Below, piece after piece: positions 51,511 to 62,800 of a stretch of 64,000 bases of DNA. The notes under the pieces were generated by a model. It searched no databases. It was given only the letters and a program-made list of their open reading frames with translations, and was not told where the DNA came from. The translations under genes and the position numbers were made by a program. The stretch covers positions 3,776,517 through 3,840,516 of the forward strand of contig NC_081339.1 in the NCBI RefSeq assembly GCF_022539665.2. Reading direction: 5' to 3'. Each line of letters opens with the position of its first letter. Positions within the stretch are counted from its first letter, which is position 1. The stretch is from Daphnia carinata. Its lineage: Eukaryota; Arthropoda; Branchiopoda; Diplostraca; Daphniidae.

Positions 51511-53970
51511 TGTTGAAACTATCCTATTACCCCTGACTGTGCAGAAGCTCATAACGGATGTTATGTGTGAATTAGAGCAACCTGACTTTTTTTTTTTTTT
51601 CTCTTCTGTTTAAAAAAGAAGTCCCTTGTCACGCTCTAGAACAAAACGGGACAGCCCGGTTGGTCCGGCTATACCACAACCTGCCGTCAACCTCAAAAAC
51701 AATTGCGACGGGGGCGTGGGATGAGCACGAAAAAAAAAAACAAAAAAAAAAAGTTCGAAACGGACAAACGGAGAGTGTATAGGATGTGCAGCCTTACGTT
51801 TCTTATCAACACATCGAGAGCTAAACGGGCAAGTGGGGCGACGCGGACGATCATGGGCGCACTCAGATGAAGGCTATCAACGTCGAGGTCATCCACATGC
51901 GTCCAATTGGACGGCCGTTTCGTGTACGTCCCTCCGCCTGGAACGGTGGCGTATTGAAACTGCTCTTCATCCTCGTCTTCACGTTCCTCCACCACTCGTT
52001 CTTGCATCTCCCGTGGCGTGACCAAGGGCGGCGGCTGATCACTCGATCCATTAGAGCTCTCGGCGCTGCTGCTAAACGAAGCGGCCGTAGTTTCTCCCGA
52101 AGAATTCTTGCGCTTCTTCTTCTTTTCCAGCCATCCGGCGCATCCCGTCCCGCCCGCTTTATCCTTTTTCTTCTTTTTGCGCTTCGTTTTGCCCGCGTGT
52201 TTGACGCTGTCGTCTAGCGAACGATCCGGCGTGTTGGACACGGACGACAGACGCCGTCCGCGGCTGATCTGTTTCATAAAGATATCGCGGAAAGACGGGT
52301 AACGTTTAGCCGTGACGGACTTGCCGCTGCCGACGCCGGACGGCGACTGATCGATCGACACGTCCAACGCGGTCGGCGACGGCAAAGAGGCCGTTTCATC
52401 GCTCCTGTTCCCATCCAAGGCCAGCTCACCTAAGGCCAGTAAACTATCGCTGGATGTGACGGAAGAGCGGGGCGAAGATTGCGAGGATGATGTCGCATCT
52501 TCCGGCCCCGTACCGATCGAATCGCTTTGCGGATCGACACTAATGTTCTTCATTTTTTTGTTTCAAACTGTACACGCAATCCGCACTGGATGAGAATGAA
52601 TGGAGTATCGTTGAAAACAGATAAAAATGTTCACTTCCATCGAGCCGAGAGCTTGTTGAAACGCACAACGTGTCACCTGCTCGGCTGGCGAGTTACTGTC
52701 AAGAGCAGGTGAGCAGGTAAGCAGGGCACGCGCGCTCTCTTCTGCCACAGCTCAAGGAGAAAATGGCCATCGAGTAGACGACCGCCTCCAGTCAAGAAAG
52801 AGAAGGTCTAACGGAAAAAGACCTCCTCTCTCTCTATCTCTTTTTTTTTTTTCTTTTTACTCTACCAAGAAATTTTTTTTATAAAATCTAAATGGCATAA
52901 AAAAAACAACAACTATAAAATCCAATAAGGTTGTTCACCAAAAATATAAAAATGGCATCTCCCTTTCTCTTCGTTTCGTTTTTCTTTTTCTCACTGTTTG
53001 TTTTGCTTCCTTTTCTATTCTGAATTTATTTATTTTTTTTTTTTTGTTGAACAATTGATGCTAGCCAGAATATGGTAAGCTGCGTCCGATGTTCCGCTCA
53101 GTTGACCAGAACGCAAAAAAAGAAAAAGAAAAATGGAGGAGGTGGCGGATCTTTCATTGATATGGTAAAACATTTTTGGCGGAATAGAACGTCGCTCTCG
53201 CACTTTGTGCACACAATGCGTAGATGTTGAGTGGGTCATTCGTGTGGCCAAACAACAAAAGGGGGACGTTTTTTTTTTTTTTGTATCAGTTCGTTTCACG
53301 TACGCACATTGTTCGTTTGACAAACAAGGAAAACGAATTGTATGCGCAATGAATCTTCTGGTTGACCGTTATACAACAACCGGAAAAAAAAAAAAAGGAA
53401 AAAGAAAAGGATGTATAGCGGCGGCCGTCTGCGTTCTGTCGTTTGCTATTTCGTGGTTTTGTTGCTCTCGGTATTTTTCAGATTGTCGTAGTTTGGGGGC
53501 AATTTGCATCTTCGCAATCATTGCAGTGAAAGGGGAAAATAATGACGCAAGTAGATAGTAGGTGTAATACATAATTCCCTCCGGCCCGCGAGCGGTGAAA
53601 AGCGCATTTCAACACATTCGGTTCTGTTCAGAAGAAAAATTAAAAAAAAAAAAAGAAGTCGCTTCTAAATTTCCATTTCTTTTTCTTCAAACATTCCCGC
53701 GCTCTTCCGTCTATTTCAGTTGGGGCTTCATGTGAATTTTTGTTTCGTCTTACCCAAACACAATTACGACGTCACCACGTTATACAAACAAAGGAACGCG
53801 GACGCACAAAAGGCAATCGAATCTAACTTTACCCAACGATAATACCGCACACATAATCATCCTCAATCGAAAAAAAAAAAAAAAAAAAAAAAAAATGTTC
53901 AATCGATAATTTTCACGATTTTCTTTTCCTTTTTTTTAATCGACTTTTTTTTTTTTTATTTTTTTATTAT

Positions 53971-54007
<37 letters not shown>

Positions 54008-57000
54008 GCCTGCATTAATCGACCCCGTTCGGCTGTTTCGGCGAAAGAAAAAAAAAATGTTGACATTTGCCAGACATCGCTCCATCTTCCCGACCTCACG
54101 CAACTGCACTACAACGGGTACCGCGTTCGGCTATTAAAGTCCGATTTTTTTTTTTTGGCTGGCTTACACACTACATTAGACATCCATTTCCTATTTCTTT
54201 TCTGACTTGTTGTTTTGGCCGGCGAAAGTTGTTCACAGCTGAAGGCGGACATCCTCCAAAAAAAAAAATGTAAAAAAAAAAAAAAAAAAACTCGTTAAAA
54301 GAAAACGAAAGAAGAAATACCGATGGCCTATTGTGCGTGTGTGGAAAGTAGTAGCTAATGTACAGCCACGCTCAGCCAGAAGAACCTCCCTTCTCGCCAA
54401 CATTATTATTCAATTTTTGAAAAGATTCCAAGACACACGTATTTTCTCTTTTTCTCGAACCAAGGACAAAATTGAATCAAAGACTTTGTCAGCATATCGT
54501 TATGTTTTTGTTTTGTTTTTTTCCTCAGGACACTAAAAAAAAAAGAAAAGCGAAACTCGCGATTGATTTACTAGTCTAATAAGGAACGACAAAGTGAAAT
54601 GCAAACGATTTTTTTTTTTTTTTTTTTTTTTTCCTCATTGGCGTTGAAAGTAGAGAGACATCCAACGCGTGTAAAACTTCAAAAAAAAACAAAAAAACAA
54701 GTAACTAATAAGAAGATAGTCTCATTTTTTTTTTTAAACTCCCGACAGGAAAGCGATGAACTCTTTTGAAAAAGACAGAGGGGGGTACGAAGGCAAGTGC
54801 ATTGTATAACGATGATCAAGTACGCCGTCTACAGGTGAAAGACGCGGCACAGATTTCTCTCTCTATCTCCGTTTCGTTAAGCTCGTCCAAAACAAAACAA
54901 CAACAAAAATACGTAGCCACCGTTTTTGTTTTTGTTTTTCTTTTCATGCAAAACGAATATCCGCAACAAAAAAAAAAAAAAAAGCAACGACTTTACGCGT
55001 TTCGACACACATGAACTTTTAAAGTCAACACACACACACACACAAAAAAAAAATGTGTCGTCGTTTGCTGCTCGATTCGGAACTCTAACCATTTGGAATT
55101 TTTCAAAATAAATATTTTCTTTCTTTTCAAGCGTCGTGAAAGAAACAAAAAAAAAAAAAAAATTATGAATGCATATATAATTACGGAATGTGTACGTACG
55201 TAAACACGTAAAGAAAATGTTTAAGAGAGGGGATGAAAAAAAAAAAAAAAAGGAATAGTCTTCCCCGGAGCGGATTGACGACCCAGTTGGCCCCGTCCGA
55301 AAAAGCTCCTCCAGTCATAAATCTCTCTCTCTTTTTCTCTCTTTCTTTTCCTTTAGTCCCGAAAGAATTTTTTTTTTTTTTTTTTAAAGATAAACACAAA
55401 AAGCAAGAAAGAAAAAATAAATAACATTAGCATTGGATAACACAAAAGCTCTTCGACATCTTTTGTTGTTACGACTGCCACGGATATTTGGTCAGAGCTG
55501 CTACATGTTTCTCTTATAAATCGATAGATTTTGCAAAGTAGAATTCACTATCAGATAAAGGGAGGGGGGGGGGGGGAGGGATAGGGATCGGGATCAGTTG
55601 AGTTACTCTTTTTCAAACACGCCGAGCCTTTTCGTTTTAACTGTCCACATTTTTTTTTGTGAACGTTGACAAAACGCGTAGAACAATAACGTTGGCCAAA
55701 AAAAATAAAATGATGAGCGAGGCAATCAAGCGAATAGCACGCGATATTCGAATGATAATAATCTTAAACACAAAAAGAGAAAGAAATACTAATAACGTGC
55801 AAATCGGCCATAAAACGAACATCAAAGAAAAAAGATGGAAGACGGGGGTCTCAGGTGTGCCGAGTTCTTCAAATATAAATACACATCATTTTGAACTTGG
55901 ACCGTGAGCGTGATGGCAATGAAGTTGTGAAGTCGTTGGCCAGCACCACTGGCCATCGGTCAGCCATTTAAACTTTATTTTTGTTTCTTCTCTTCTTTTT
56001 GTTTTTTTATTGTTATTATTTACGAGCGGCGGAAGGGAAAATCGCGGTCATTCTCGTTTTTTTTCCCCCTCTCCCGCGATAAATAGCCAATTGACAAGTC
56101 AGCGTGAATGTTGAGGCAGAGGTCAACAACACACGCCGTGACATCCTTTTCCTTTTTCGACTGGTGTTTCAAGCAATTCATCCCTTTCTTACCTTTCTCT
56201 TCTCATACATTATTATTCCGTCTTCTCTTCTTTTTAAAAACACTCATAGCCGTTCTGCGACCGCCAGTTACGTTGGATTTGGAAAAAAAAAAAAAAAAGA
56301 GCGAGAGAGAAATCACGGACGTGCTGCCATCTAGCGTGGCGGAAGCGAACGACAAGCAAAAAAATCACGCACGCAAACAAAACAAACAAGACTTCAAAAC
56401 GGAACGGCGGATTCAATAAGAATAAAATCGAAAATCGAATCGCATCCTACCTTATTGGATGGACTGGCTGTCGATTGGATCGTCACCACCTGGGCGGATC
56501 GGTGATACTCGGTAACGACGCCCGGTAACAGGTAGCCCAAGTTACACGGATCGAACCACACCAACTCTCCCTGAAAAACAGAAACAAAAAGAAAAATCAT
56601 TATAATCAAGCAAAAAACACGGATTTTTAATGAGCCAACGTGCATCCCACAAACACCGGCGAACATACATAACTGATTCTCCCTTTTTGAACGAAACGAA
56701 AAACGCCCATGTCCTGCAATTACGCACACTCTCCTTAATCTACCATAACACGACCAGCTGCTGGCACATCAAAATTCCGTCATAAAAAAAAAAAAAAAAA
56801 ACAAAAAAAAACAAAGCGAACGTCAAAACAAAAACGTTCGCCATGAAAGGATTCCAAAGAATAGAAAAAAAAAGAAAAGAAAGAAAAACATGACAACTTT
56901 GGTAATGATCATTAACTTTCGAAATATCGCGGCAGTCATGCCACAGGTATCGCACACACACACGCAGCAAACAAAAAAAAAAAAAAAAAAAAAAAAAAAT

Positions 57001-59863
57001 GAGGCCCAGCTGGCCGAAACGGATAGGGTATGTTAACAACCAGAGTGAGGTGGCGTGAGTGAAAGTATTCCTCGTCGACGTCCCTGTCTTGCGCGTCATC
57101 GAAATTGCTGCATTGGTCGTCATCGGCCGCGGACGGAGGCGAGCCGTTGGGCCGGCCATGTACGGGAAGTTGCCTCTGCTTTTGCCAGTATTGCTGGTCG
57201 GCGTAATCCTCGAGTAATAGCGGATCGAATCGCCGCTTCTCCGTTAAACGGACCGTGCCGCTATCAACGTAACTGCCGGACGATAATGGAAAATCCAACG
57301 GATCGGCCTCCGTCCGCCGCCGTTCGGACTGGCCGCGCGTTAACTTTGGACAAAAGAATTCGCCGATTGAAAAATGATGGCATTTCTCACGGTCGTCCAG
57401 CGCCGCCCGTCGCTGGGCGCCAATCACATCCTGGCGAGCAAACACATGGCCCTGGCTGAGGTGGATGAGCGACACGGGCGCCGACCCGTCCGAGCGCTCG
57501 AACGATTCGTCCAATAAATCCAGCGGCCGTTTAAATGTCAAACCGAAACTGGAGAAACTGATGGAAGCGCTCTGCTCCTGGACGTCCCACTTGTAATTAA
57601 AACTCATGCGACGCTGAGGTGGCACCCGTTCGTTCTTCTCCGTACGCTCCATCGTTTTCAGTCCACCCGGAAATCTGGAGCTTTTCTTGTTCGTCTCATT
57701 CGCAAACAACAAAATAATACAACGCACAATAGAAAAGAAAGAAACAAACACACAACCGGCCAGATTGGTCGCCAGAATCCGAATGCTTTGGCTTCCATCG
57801 ACCAAGTACAAACGTCGGAGTAAGGGAAAATAAAAAATAAAAAAATATATAAAAATGCAGACCGTGACGAGATGACCAAAAAAAGAAAAACGAGTACCAA
57901 CGAGCGTAACAGACACTACAGCAGCCCCGGTTTCAATTGAATCGATCTCACATTTCTTCCCCTCCTGGGCAAACAAAAACAAGGTTTTTCTTCTTTTTCT
58001 AAATAATAATAATTTTCTTCTTGTTCTTCTCTACACTTCTCCCCGCACGGTTGTTTTTTCTTTAAATGTTGTGGGATAACATACAGGAGGATACGTGTGT
58101 GTGTGTGTGTGTGTGTGTGAGGCGTTCTACATAGCGCGTGTACAAAAGCCGTTGGTTCAATGTCACTGACCGGACCATTGAATTCAAACCGTATAGACAC
58201 GGCGATGAACAAAAACCGCGAAATAAATAAATAAATAAAGGGGGCCAAAAAATACAAAACCACACACGCTAGCTAGTTAACTACTGTTTTTTTCTTTTTC
58301 CATTGGTGTTGTGTTGTATAGCCCTTTATTTATTATGATTATTATTCCTCCGGACGTGTGCGCGCGCGCGACATCCATTTGGCCTCTAAAAATTTTAAGC
58401 TTTTCCATTCAAGGTGGATTTGAAAAGATTTCTAAAGTTCAAATGACCAGAAAAAAACAAACAAAACACTGATGGTCAATGCGCTCTGGAATATGTTAGC
58501 TCAACTCGCCCTTCCAGTTCCATTTCTCAATTTACGTACACATTCATCTACAATAATATTTGCTTATTTAAAGAAGAGAAGAAAAAACATGAAAAGGACA
58601 GGGCGAGAATAGAAAAACAAATTCTTAAGATGACTCAAGGGTACTATTAATAAAAAAAAATAAAAAAATTATGTCCTCTCTTAGAAAATGCTGGTTGTTA
58701 TTCCAGTCAAGGTGGAAAGAACAGGTGTTGGCACAATGTACAGCAACGATATCCATTTTCACGACTTCTCATTCTTCTTACATACATAAAAAAAAAAAAA
58801 AAATGCTTTAACTATTATGATTCGCGATAGGGCGGCACTACGAAAAAAAAAAAATTGAGAATGAGGCGCGTTTATTCAGCCGAGCGTTAATGCGAAAAGC
58901 CATCACCGTCCGCATTTCGGACACGGCAGCATCAAAATTCGCGTGATGAAAACATTTCTGGCCACGTAATGTCCCCACAATGAATAATATAAAAAAAAAA
59001 ATGCTGGAAATCGTCAACCACGAACTCATTTGATTCCGTTTCTTTTCTAAGTGTATCAGTTGAAATGACCGGAAAAAAAAAAAAAGAAGAAAAAAGAAAT
59101 TTCCCAATTGAAAAATTTTGTCTCCATTGTTGCGCGCGTGTTTTGGAGAAAACGAGAAAGAAAGAAAAAAAAAAAATAAAGAGGCTGGAACGGTTGAATA
59201 ACGGAGCCTATCAATCGAGCGCGGTTTCTAGCCGCAATTCGGCCAGCGCGAGTTCACTCCCATTAACCATAGATATATTTTTTCTTTTTAAAAAACGGAC
59301 CGTCTCGTATTCAACTACGAAATGAACGTCGTGGACTTTGAAAATCACTGCCCGGTGGCAGTGTTATTTACCTCTTTGCATTTTGTCCGTCTTGCCGACC
59401 GCACATGAGAAATAAAATAGTAGTGAGAACGTTCAACTTGGCGGAACTTCTTGAGGACAATCGAGGGAGAAGATGTCACCGGCGAGATATCGGCAACCGG
59501 GAAGAAGAGGAATGTCTCCCCCCCCCCCTTCCACGACTACCACGGAAGGAAGCAAACAAACGCGTGACGACATCATTGAGAAAGATCAGCATCGTCCATT
59601 CCTGTTGAACGAACGCAAAAGCGTGTCCGTTTTTGAATAAACAAAAAGACCGCCCTCAAGAGAAAAAAAAAAACGATGGATACCTGCGCACCATCTAACG
59701 GCCAAAATAGGCACTCGCAGTAATGTGAATGCCCGGCGTTTGTTTATCGACAACAACAACATCGCACATCGCTACAATGAAAATAAACAATTTCAAACGC
59801 AGGTGAAGGAGTCTAGCGTAATGGGGGTCTTACCTTATCGAGATTGACCTTGGTGGCGGCCAT
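25601..59863 (-). CDS. MYO15: Myosin-XV (MyTH4-FERM unconventional myosin), 49 coding exons, about 3807 aa
   Basis: One gene covers more than half of the window. I could join 49 exons in phase from ATG at 59863 to TGA at 25601 (11,424 nt). Domain order: short N-terminus and SH3-like subdomain, motor, three IQ motifs, MyTH4, disordered linker, FERM-like module, SH3, giant Ser-rich exon, second MyTH4, FERM. This order, and specific blocks such as [19 protein letters not shown] between motor tail and MyTH4, identify myosin-XV rather than myosin-VIIa or X. Homologues are human MYO15A (3530 aa, stereocilia tip motor) and Drosophila Myo10A/Sisyphus (filopodial transport). It walks on actin using ATP and carries cargo through MyTH4-FERM. 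The parts are described separately with exon coordinates. Introns are mostly below 1 kb but the 5' ones reach 3-7 kb. Two alternative first exons are proposed. Some junctions, noted below, are uncertain. Confidence 0.95.
28005..29928 (-). CDS. MYO15: Myosin-XV giant Ser-rich exon (641 codons)
   Basis: One 1924-nt exon, phase 2 at its start (acceptor CACAG before 29928) and phase 0 at its end (GTAAGC donor at 28004). It is in frame with SH3-side and MyTH4-side exons. The protein is low in hydrophobics, with Ser runs (SSSSSSSS near the N-terminal part, [16 protein letters not shown] near the end). It has repeated Tyr sites in acidic context ([16 protein letters not shown]), which look like possible SH2/phosphotyrosine sites, and a basic-hydrophobic patch ([21 protein letters not shown]). 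I know no domain for it. It places a large insert between SH3 and the second MyTH4, where vertebrate proteins have a shorter linker. Confidence 0.85.
30499..38218 (-). CDS. MYO15: Myosin-XV FERM-like module and SH3 domain (8 exons)
   Basis: Exons: 38218-38011, 37915-37784, 37684-37556, 37466-37351, 35547-35403, 32534-32417, 31636-31518, 30731-30499. The first five match the vertebrate myosin-XV region with [48 protein letters not shown] and QAFGFSDIL, the atypical FERM-like module. The next two exons make an SH3 domain: [47 protein letters not shown]. The ALYDY-type start is diverged (VANY). In vertebrates the SH3 and C-terminal regions recruit partners such as whirlin and EPS8 through other motifs. 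The last exon is Arg/Ser-rich and leads into the giant exon. Confidence 0.9.
31037..31062. repeat. (CA)n microsatellite
   Basis: About 13 CA units inside a myosin-XV intron. Confidence 0.95.
32843..32889. repeat. Compound (ACGC)n(AC)n microsatellite
   Basis: About five ACGC units run directly into about 13 AC units, in the intron upstream of the first SH3 exon of myosin-XV. Confidence 0.95.
34443..34476. repeat. (CA)n microsatellite
   Basis: About 17 CA units in the 35403-32534 intron of myosin-XV. Confidence 0.95.
38286..43486 (-). CDS. MYO15: Myosin-XV disordered central linker (14 exons)
   Basis: Exons: 43486-43316, 43032-42893, 42816-42727, 42624-42523, 42441-42122, 42048-41638, 41408-41262, 40765-40584, 40277-40089, 39891-39703, 39484-39413, 39262-39050, 38971-38516, 38407-38286. 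The protein is Ser/Arg/Pro/Gln-rich and mostly disordered: a Gln-rich coil at 40765-40584, a polyproline run ([10 protein letters not shown]) opening exon 39262-39050. That exon also has a well-ordered conserved block, [17 protein letters not shown] then [10 protein letters not shown]. The 72-nt exon 39484-39413 is in phase at both ends and could be skipped. For exon 38971-38516 the acceptor is uncertain: TAG at 38979 is nearer consensus but out of phase; AAG ending at 38972 keeps phase. Confidence 0.8.
43913..44903 (-). CDS. MYO15: Myosin-XV first MyTH4 domain (3 exons)
   Basis: Exons 44903-44545, 44481-44312 and 44220-43913. MyTH4 landmarks: [12 protein letters not shown]-like [65 protein letters not shown]. 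The third exon carries the post-MyTH4 segment [13 protein letters not shown] with [25 protein letters not shown], also seen in vertebrate myosin-XV. MyTH4 domains bind microtubules or support the FERM fold; here there is no FERM directly after, as in other myosin-XV proteins. Confidence 0.93.
44996..49811 (-). CDS. MYO15: Myosin-XV motor domain and IQ neck (14 exons)
   Basis: Exons: 49811-49723, 49601-49538, 49410-49301, 48809-48498, 48370-48193, 47869-47746, 47521-47367, 47193-47108, 47006-46901, 46810-46676, 46585-46388, 46311-46222, 46149-45992, 45911-44996. Nucleotide-binding motifs are intact: P-loop GESGAGKT (residues 168-175), switch [10 protein letters not shown] (226-234), switch II DIFGFE (450-455). 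Other landmarks are [30 protein letters not shown], and WFVRCLKPN before the converter. The last exon continues into three IQ motifs ([26 protein letters not shown], and a weaker [13 protein letters not shown]), light-chain binding sites, then a charged Gln-rich segment. All catalytic elements are present, so an active ATPase motor is expected. The donor of exon 46388 is GTTTGG; a stronger GTAAGG five bases on would break the frame. Confidence 0.95.
47920..47950. repeat. (AAAT)n microsatellite
   Basis: About eight AAAT units between motor exons. Confidence 0.9.
51798..52553 (-). CDS. MYO15: Candidate alternative first exon of myosin-XV (252 codons)
   Basis: ATG at 52553 begins 252 codons ending at a good GTAAGG donor (51797), phase 0, so it can join the motor exon at 49811 ([12 protein letters not shown]) and bypass the SH3-like exon. 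The protein starts [16 protein letters not shown] and is Ser-rich and disordered. It has a Lys cluster ([11 protein letters not shown], then KKKKRKN) that could be a nuclear or membrane-binding signal, an acidic stretch ([11 protein letters not shown]) and a final helix-like [14 protein letters not shown]. Upstream is a more GC-rich stretch (52590-52800). The reading frame and donor are seen; use as a first exon is inferred. Confidence 0.55.
53870..54005. repeat. Block of very long A and T homopolymers
   Basis: An A-tract of over 20 bases (from about 53870) is followed by T-tracts interrupted by single A bases, the last over 30 bases long (to 54004). It is the densest example of the homopolymers that fill myosin-XV introns. 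Confidence 0.9.
56451..59863 (-). CDS. MYO15: Myosin-XV N-terminus: start exon and SH3-like subdomain exon
   Basis: Exon 59863-59834 encodes [10 protein letters not shown] and ends in phase 0 at a GTAAGA donor. It joins exon 56570-56451, which begins [19 protein letters not shown], the N-terminal SH3-like fold of myosin motors. The 30-nt start exon is short but its ATG is followed by a sequence typical of the extreme N-terminus in this class. The 3.3-kb intron between them contains the alternative first exon at 57041-57652. Confidence 0.8.
57041..57652 (-). CDS. MYO15: Candidate alternative first exon of myosin-XV (204 codons)
   Basis: ATG at 57652 opens a frame of 204 codons to a possible GTTGTT donor at 57040, phase 0. 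It can therefore join the SH3-like exon at 56570 in frame. The product starts [18 protein letters not shown] and is rich in Arg, Asp and Ser with acidic ends ([17 protein letters not shown]), unlike the A/T-tract-driven frames nearby. It cannot follow the 30-nt start exon through the nearest acceptor without losing phase, so I read it as a separate first exon, similar in idea to the long N-terminal extension of vertebrate MYO15A. No promoter evidence. Confidence 0.5.
58095..58119. repeat. (GT)n microsatellite
   Basis: About 12 GT units in the first intron of the myosin-XV model. Confidence 0.95.
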
Positions 59864-62800
59864 GTTGGAATGTGTCTCCTATCCAACGCGAGGGAAACGA
59901 AGAACGCCCCCAAGACACCGGATGGACAGTCGACGGCCGGTCGAGGAACAAAAAAAAGAGGGCCGGCTTTTTGAAGAATTGCGAAGCAGCAGGAGTTCCG
60001 TCTCAGGTACAGACCACCGCCGCCACCGCAACAATGTAACGACACACCTTTTAGGGCTTCGTCATCGTCCCCTGTAGGAATGATCAAATAGGAAAAAACA
60101 AAAAAAACACAAACGGTCAGTTAAAGGATTGGCAATTTAATCACATTCGTTTGATACAATACATCAATTTCAGTTAAAAGGATTGCTGGTTGCGAGATTA
60201 CATCATCGACAAACTGTCACGTTTTTTTTTTCTTTCAATTTTCTAACAGCAATTTTACTTTCACCATTTGCCCCCCTTTTTTTTTTTGGCTGAGAACTAA
60301 TAGACGTGACGTAACGAGTCTGGTATTTCAGTCAATGCCAAAACAGGTTTTCAAACGGCACACGTGTGGGGCATTTCACCCGTAATTGAAGTAAACTAAA
60401 TCACTGAAACGAGGCATTTCCATTTCACTCATATTTTCTTTTTTCTTACATTTCAGTCATCGTCACACGCACGATTTCCAATATGAACGCACGCTCCCAC
60501 TGAACAAAACAAAACAAAAAAAAATCACAATCACAGTTCGTGTGTGCGTACGTTTTCTCTCTTTTGTTTTATTACATTCTCGTATTGATCGCTTGTAACG
60601 CAAAAGAGCTGCGGGCTCAGTTTTTTTTTTTTTTTTTTTTTCAAACGAAATGTGTTTTTCTTTCTTCTTTCCTTCCAGTTTCAGTACAAGAAAAGAGAAT
60701 AGAAACGCATAGACACACATGTAACACCTGAGGGAGAGGCGACCACTAGGTACTGCCAGGAGCGTTAATGGTTTTTCTGACTTCTGCACACCGATATTTA
60801 TCCCCCCGGAAGAAAAAAATAAAATGATGTTGACCGAACTTATTGCGAGAGTAACACGGGGAATGGGCCGGATGTCTCGTATCAACCGGAAATGTCTTGT
60901 TGTTGTTGTCGTCGTGTCGAATAAAGAACAACCAAAAAATAAAATCATAGAATCGTCCATGTCAATGCAGAGGGTACGCACAAATTGCTTGGTAACGTAC
61001 TGACTACCGTTCGCTATTGAGGTTGAATAATCGGAGAAAACGGGACACGAACTCTTTGAATGTATAATTTTCTTGGCGTTCACATCGCAACTCCTGGGGG
61101 GTGGACTACAAAATAATAAAAAAAAAAAACCAGGATCTGTTTTTTTTTGAAAGTCTGTGAGACTATCGGTTTTCGCACGGTACACCCGTTACCACGCTAA
61201 AGAAATAAGACTTATAGACGTTTAGTTCAAAAGGTGGGCCGTTAATAAGAAGAGAGAAAAATACAAGAAGATAACAAAACAAAAAAAAAAAAAAATGTCA
61301 GACAAAAGATGTTTTTGTTTTTTTGTTTTAATTTCGCTTCTTTAATTTTTCCCCTTCGACTTGCTGATGTTCTTGAAAAGGAAACCTGTCCCTCGGACCA
61401 GGGTCGTTTAGTTCCAGTCTACCTTCTTTTTTTCTCCCTCCCTTGAGCTACTAAGAATATAACCATAAAATGTACGAAAATAGTTGGTAATAGAAAAATA
61501 TTTAAAAAAATGGAAGGCGAGAGGAGGAGGGGGGACTACGACAAAGACGTGATTAAGGCCGACGTCGGCCACAGAGGAGCTACAAAGATGGAGGTGGTTC
61601 GAGGTGGATGGTGAGTTTCTCACGTTCTGCATTTCACGCCCCGTAGTTGAGATTCCGAATAATAAAAAGAGAACATGTAGCCCACCCAAAAGTTCTTGAT
61701 TTGTTTTCATTCAATGACAAGACTTTGCTGTTCAATTGATTTGTTTGGCAAAAAAAAAGGGGACGTGTGACACAATCTGACAACATTGTGCAACCTACGT
61801 GTTGCACATCGAAAAAAAAAGGTCTGTGAACATTTCTCGTGGGCATACGCATTCCTTCACAAATGTTTATGTCTTAGAAAAGGAAGAAGAAAAAAAAACA
61901 AGTCGAGGACCTTTTTTTTTCTTCTTCTTCTTCATTTTCGTTAGGGGTGGGAGCTTGGAAAAGAGAGAGGGGAGTCGTAGCCAGAGGGCAATGCTTACCT
62001 GGCTTATTGACCCGTGCTCGAGATTTTCTTCCTCCGACATGCAGACACACAAAACGTTGTGATGGCCCCAGCCAGAAAAAAAAAACTTTCGATTCCCGTC
62101 ACTAGTTCTCGGATGAAATGAGGTTTTGTTCGATACACTGACAACAGAAAGAAGAACGAGATGCACGAGCAAACCAGTCGTTAAAATCACCACACACACT
62201 TGACGATGAAGGCAAATGAGTTTGTTCTTTGCAGACGAGCCAAAAAAGAAGAAAAACCCACGTGATGATGGATTGTCTGAAAGCTGTGTAATCAGCAGTG
62301 TTGTAACTGCGACGACAGCCAAAAGCTCATTAGCGTGTAATGTCTAGCAAATCACCAGCTGAAATGGGAAGATGGTCGTGTAGTGGTCGGGTGAATCAGT
62401 GTCCGAAACGAGCAGAACAAATTCAAGCCACAACGCAGCACATTTGACAATAACTTACTTCTCCTTTGAAGCGTGAAAGATAAACTGAACAACTGGAGGA
62501 AGAAGGAAGGAGGAGACGAGAAACAAAACCGCACCGACTCTTTTTTCGGTAGTAGTGGTCGGTTAATTTTTTATTTCTCTCCCAAGCCCGCCAACAGGAC
62601 TTCTTCCTGGCCAAAAGGTGTGAGAACAACTGAGCGCGCCCTCTCTGCACCAACCGCATGGAGGCTCTGCACTTGTTCGGCTTCCTACTTTCGCCGACAG
62701 GTGGTTTCATGTCTCGCCTCCATTGTTTACTCGTCGTCTGCAAGACCTTCTTCAAATGAAAACAAAAAATTCGCTGAACTTTCTGTTGTTGCCTTTCGGC

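Noticed and set aside
60463-61185. Minus-strand 240-codon frame upstream of myosin-XV
   Set aside because: Dominated by Phe and Lys runs from T and A tracts, with no domain or plausible splice sites.
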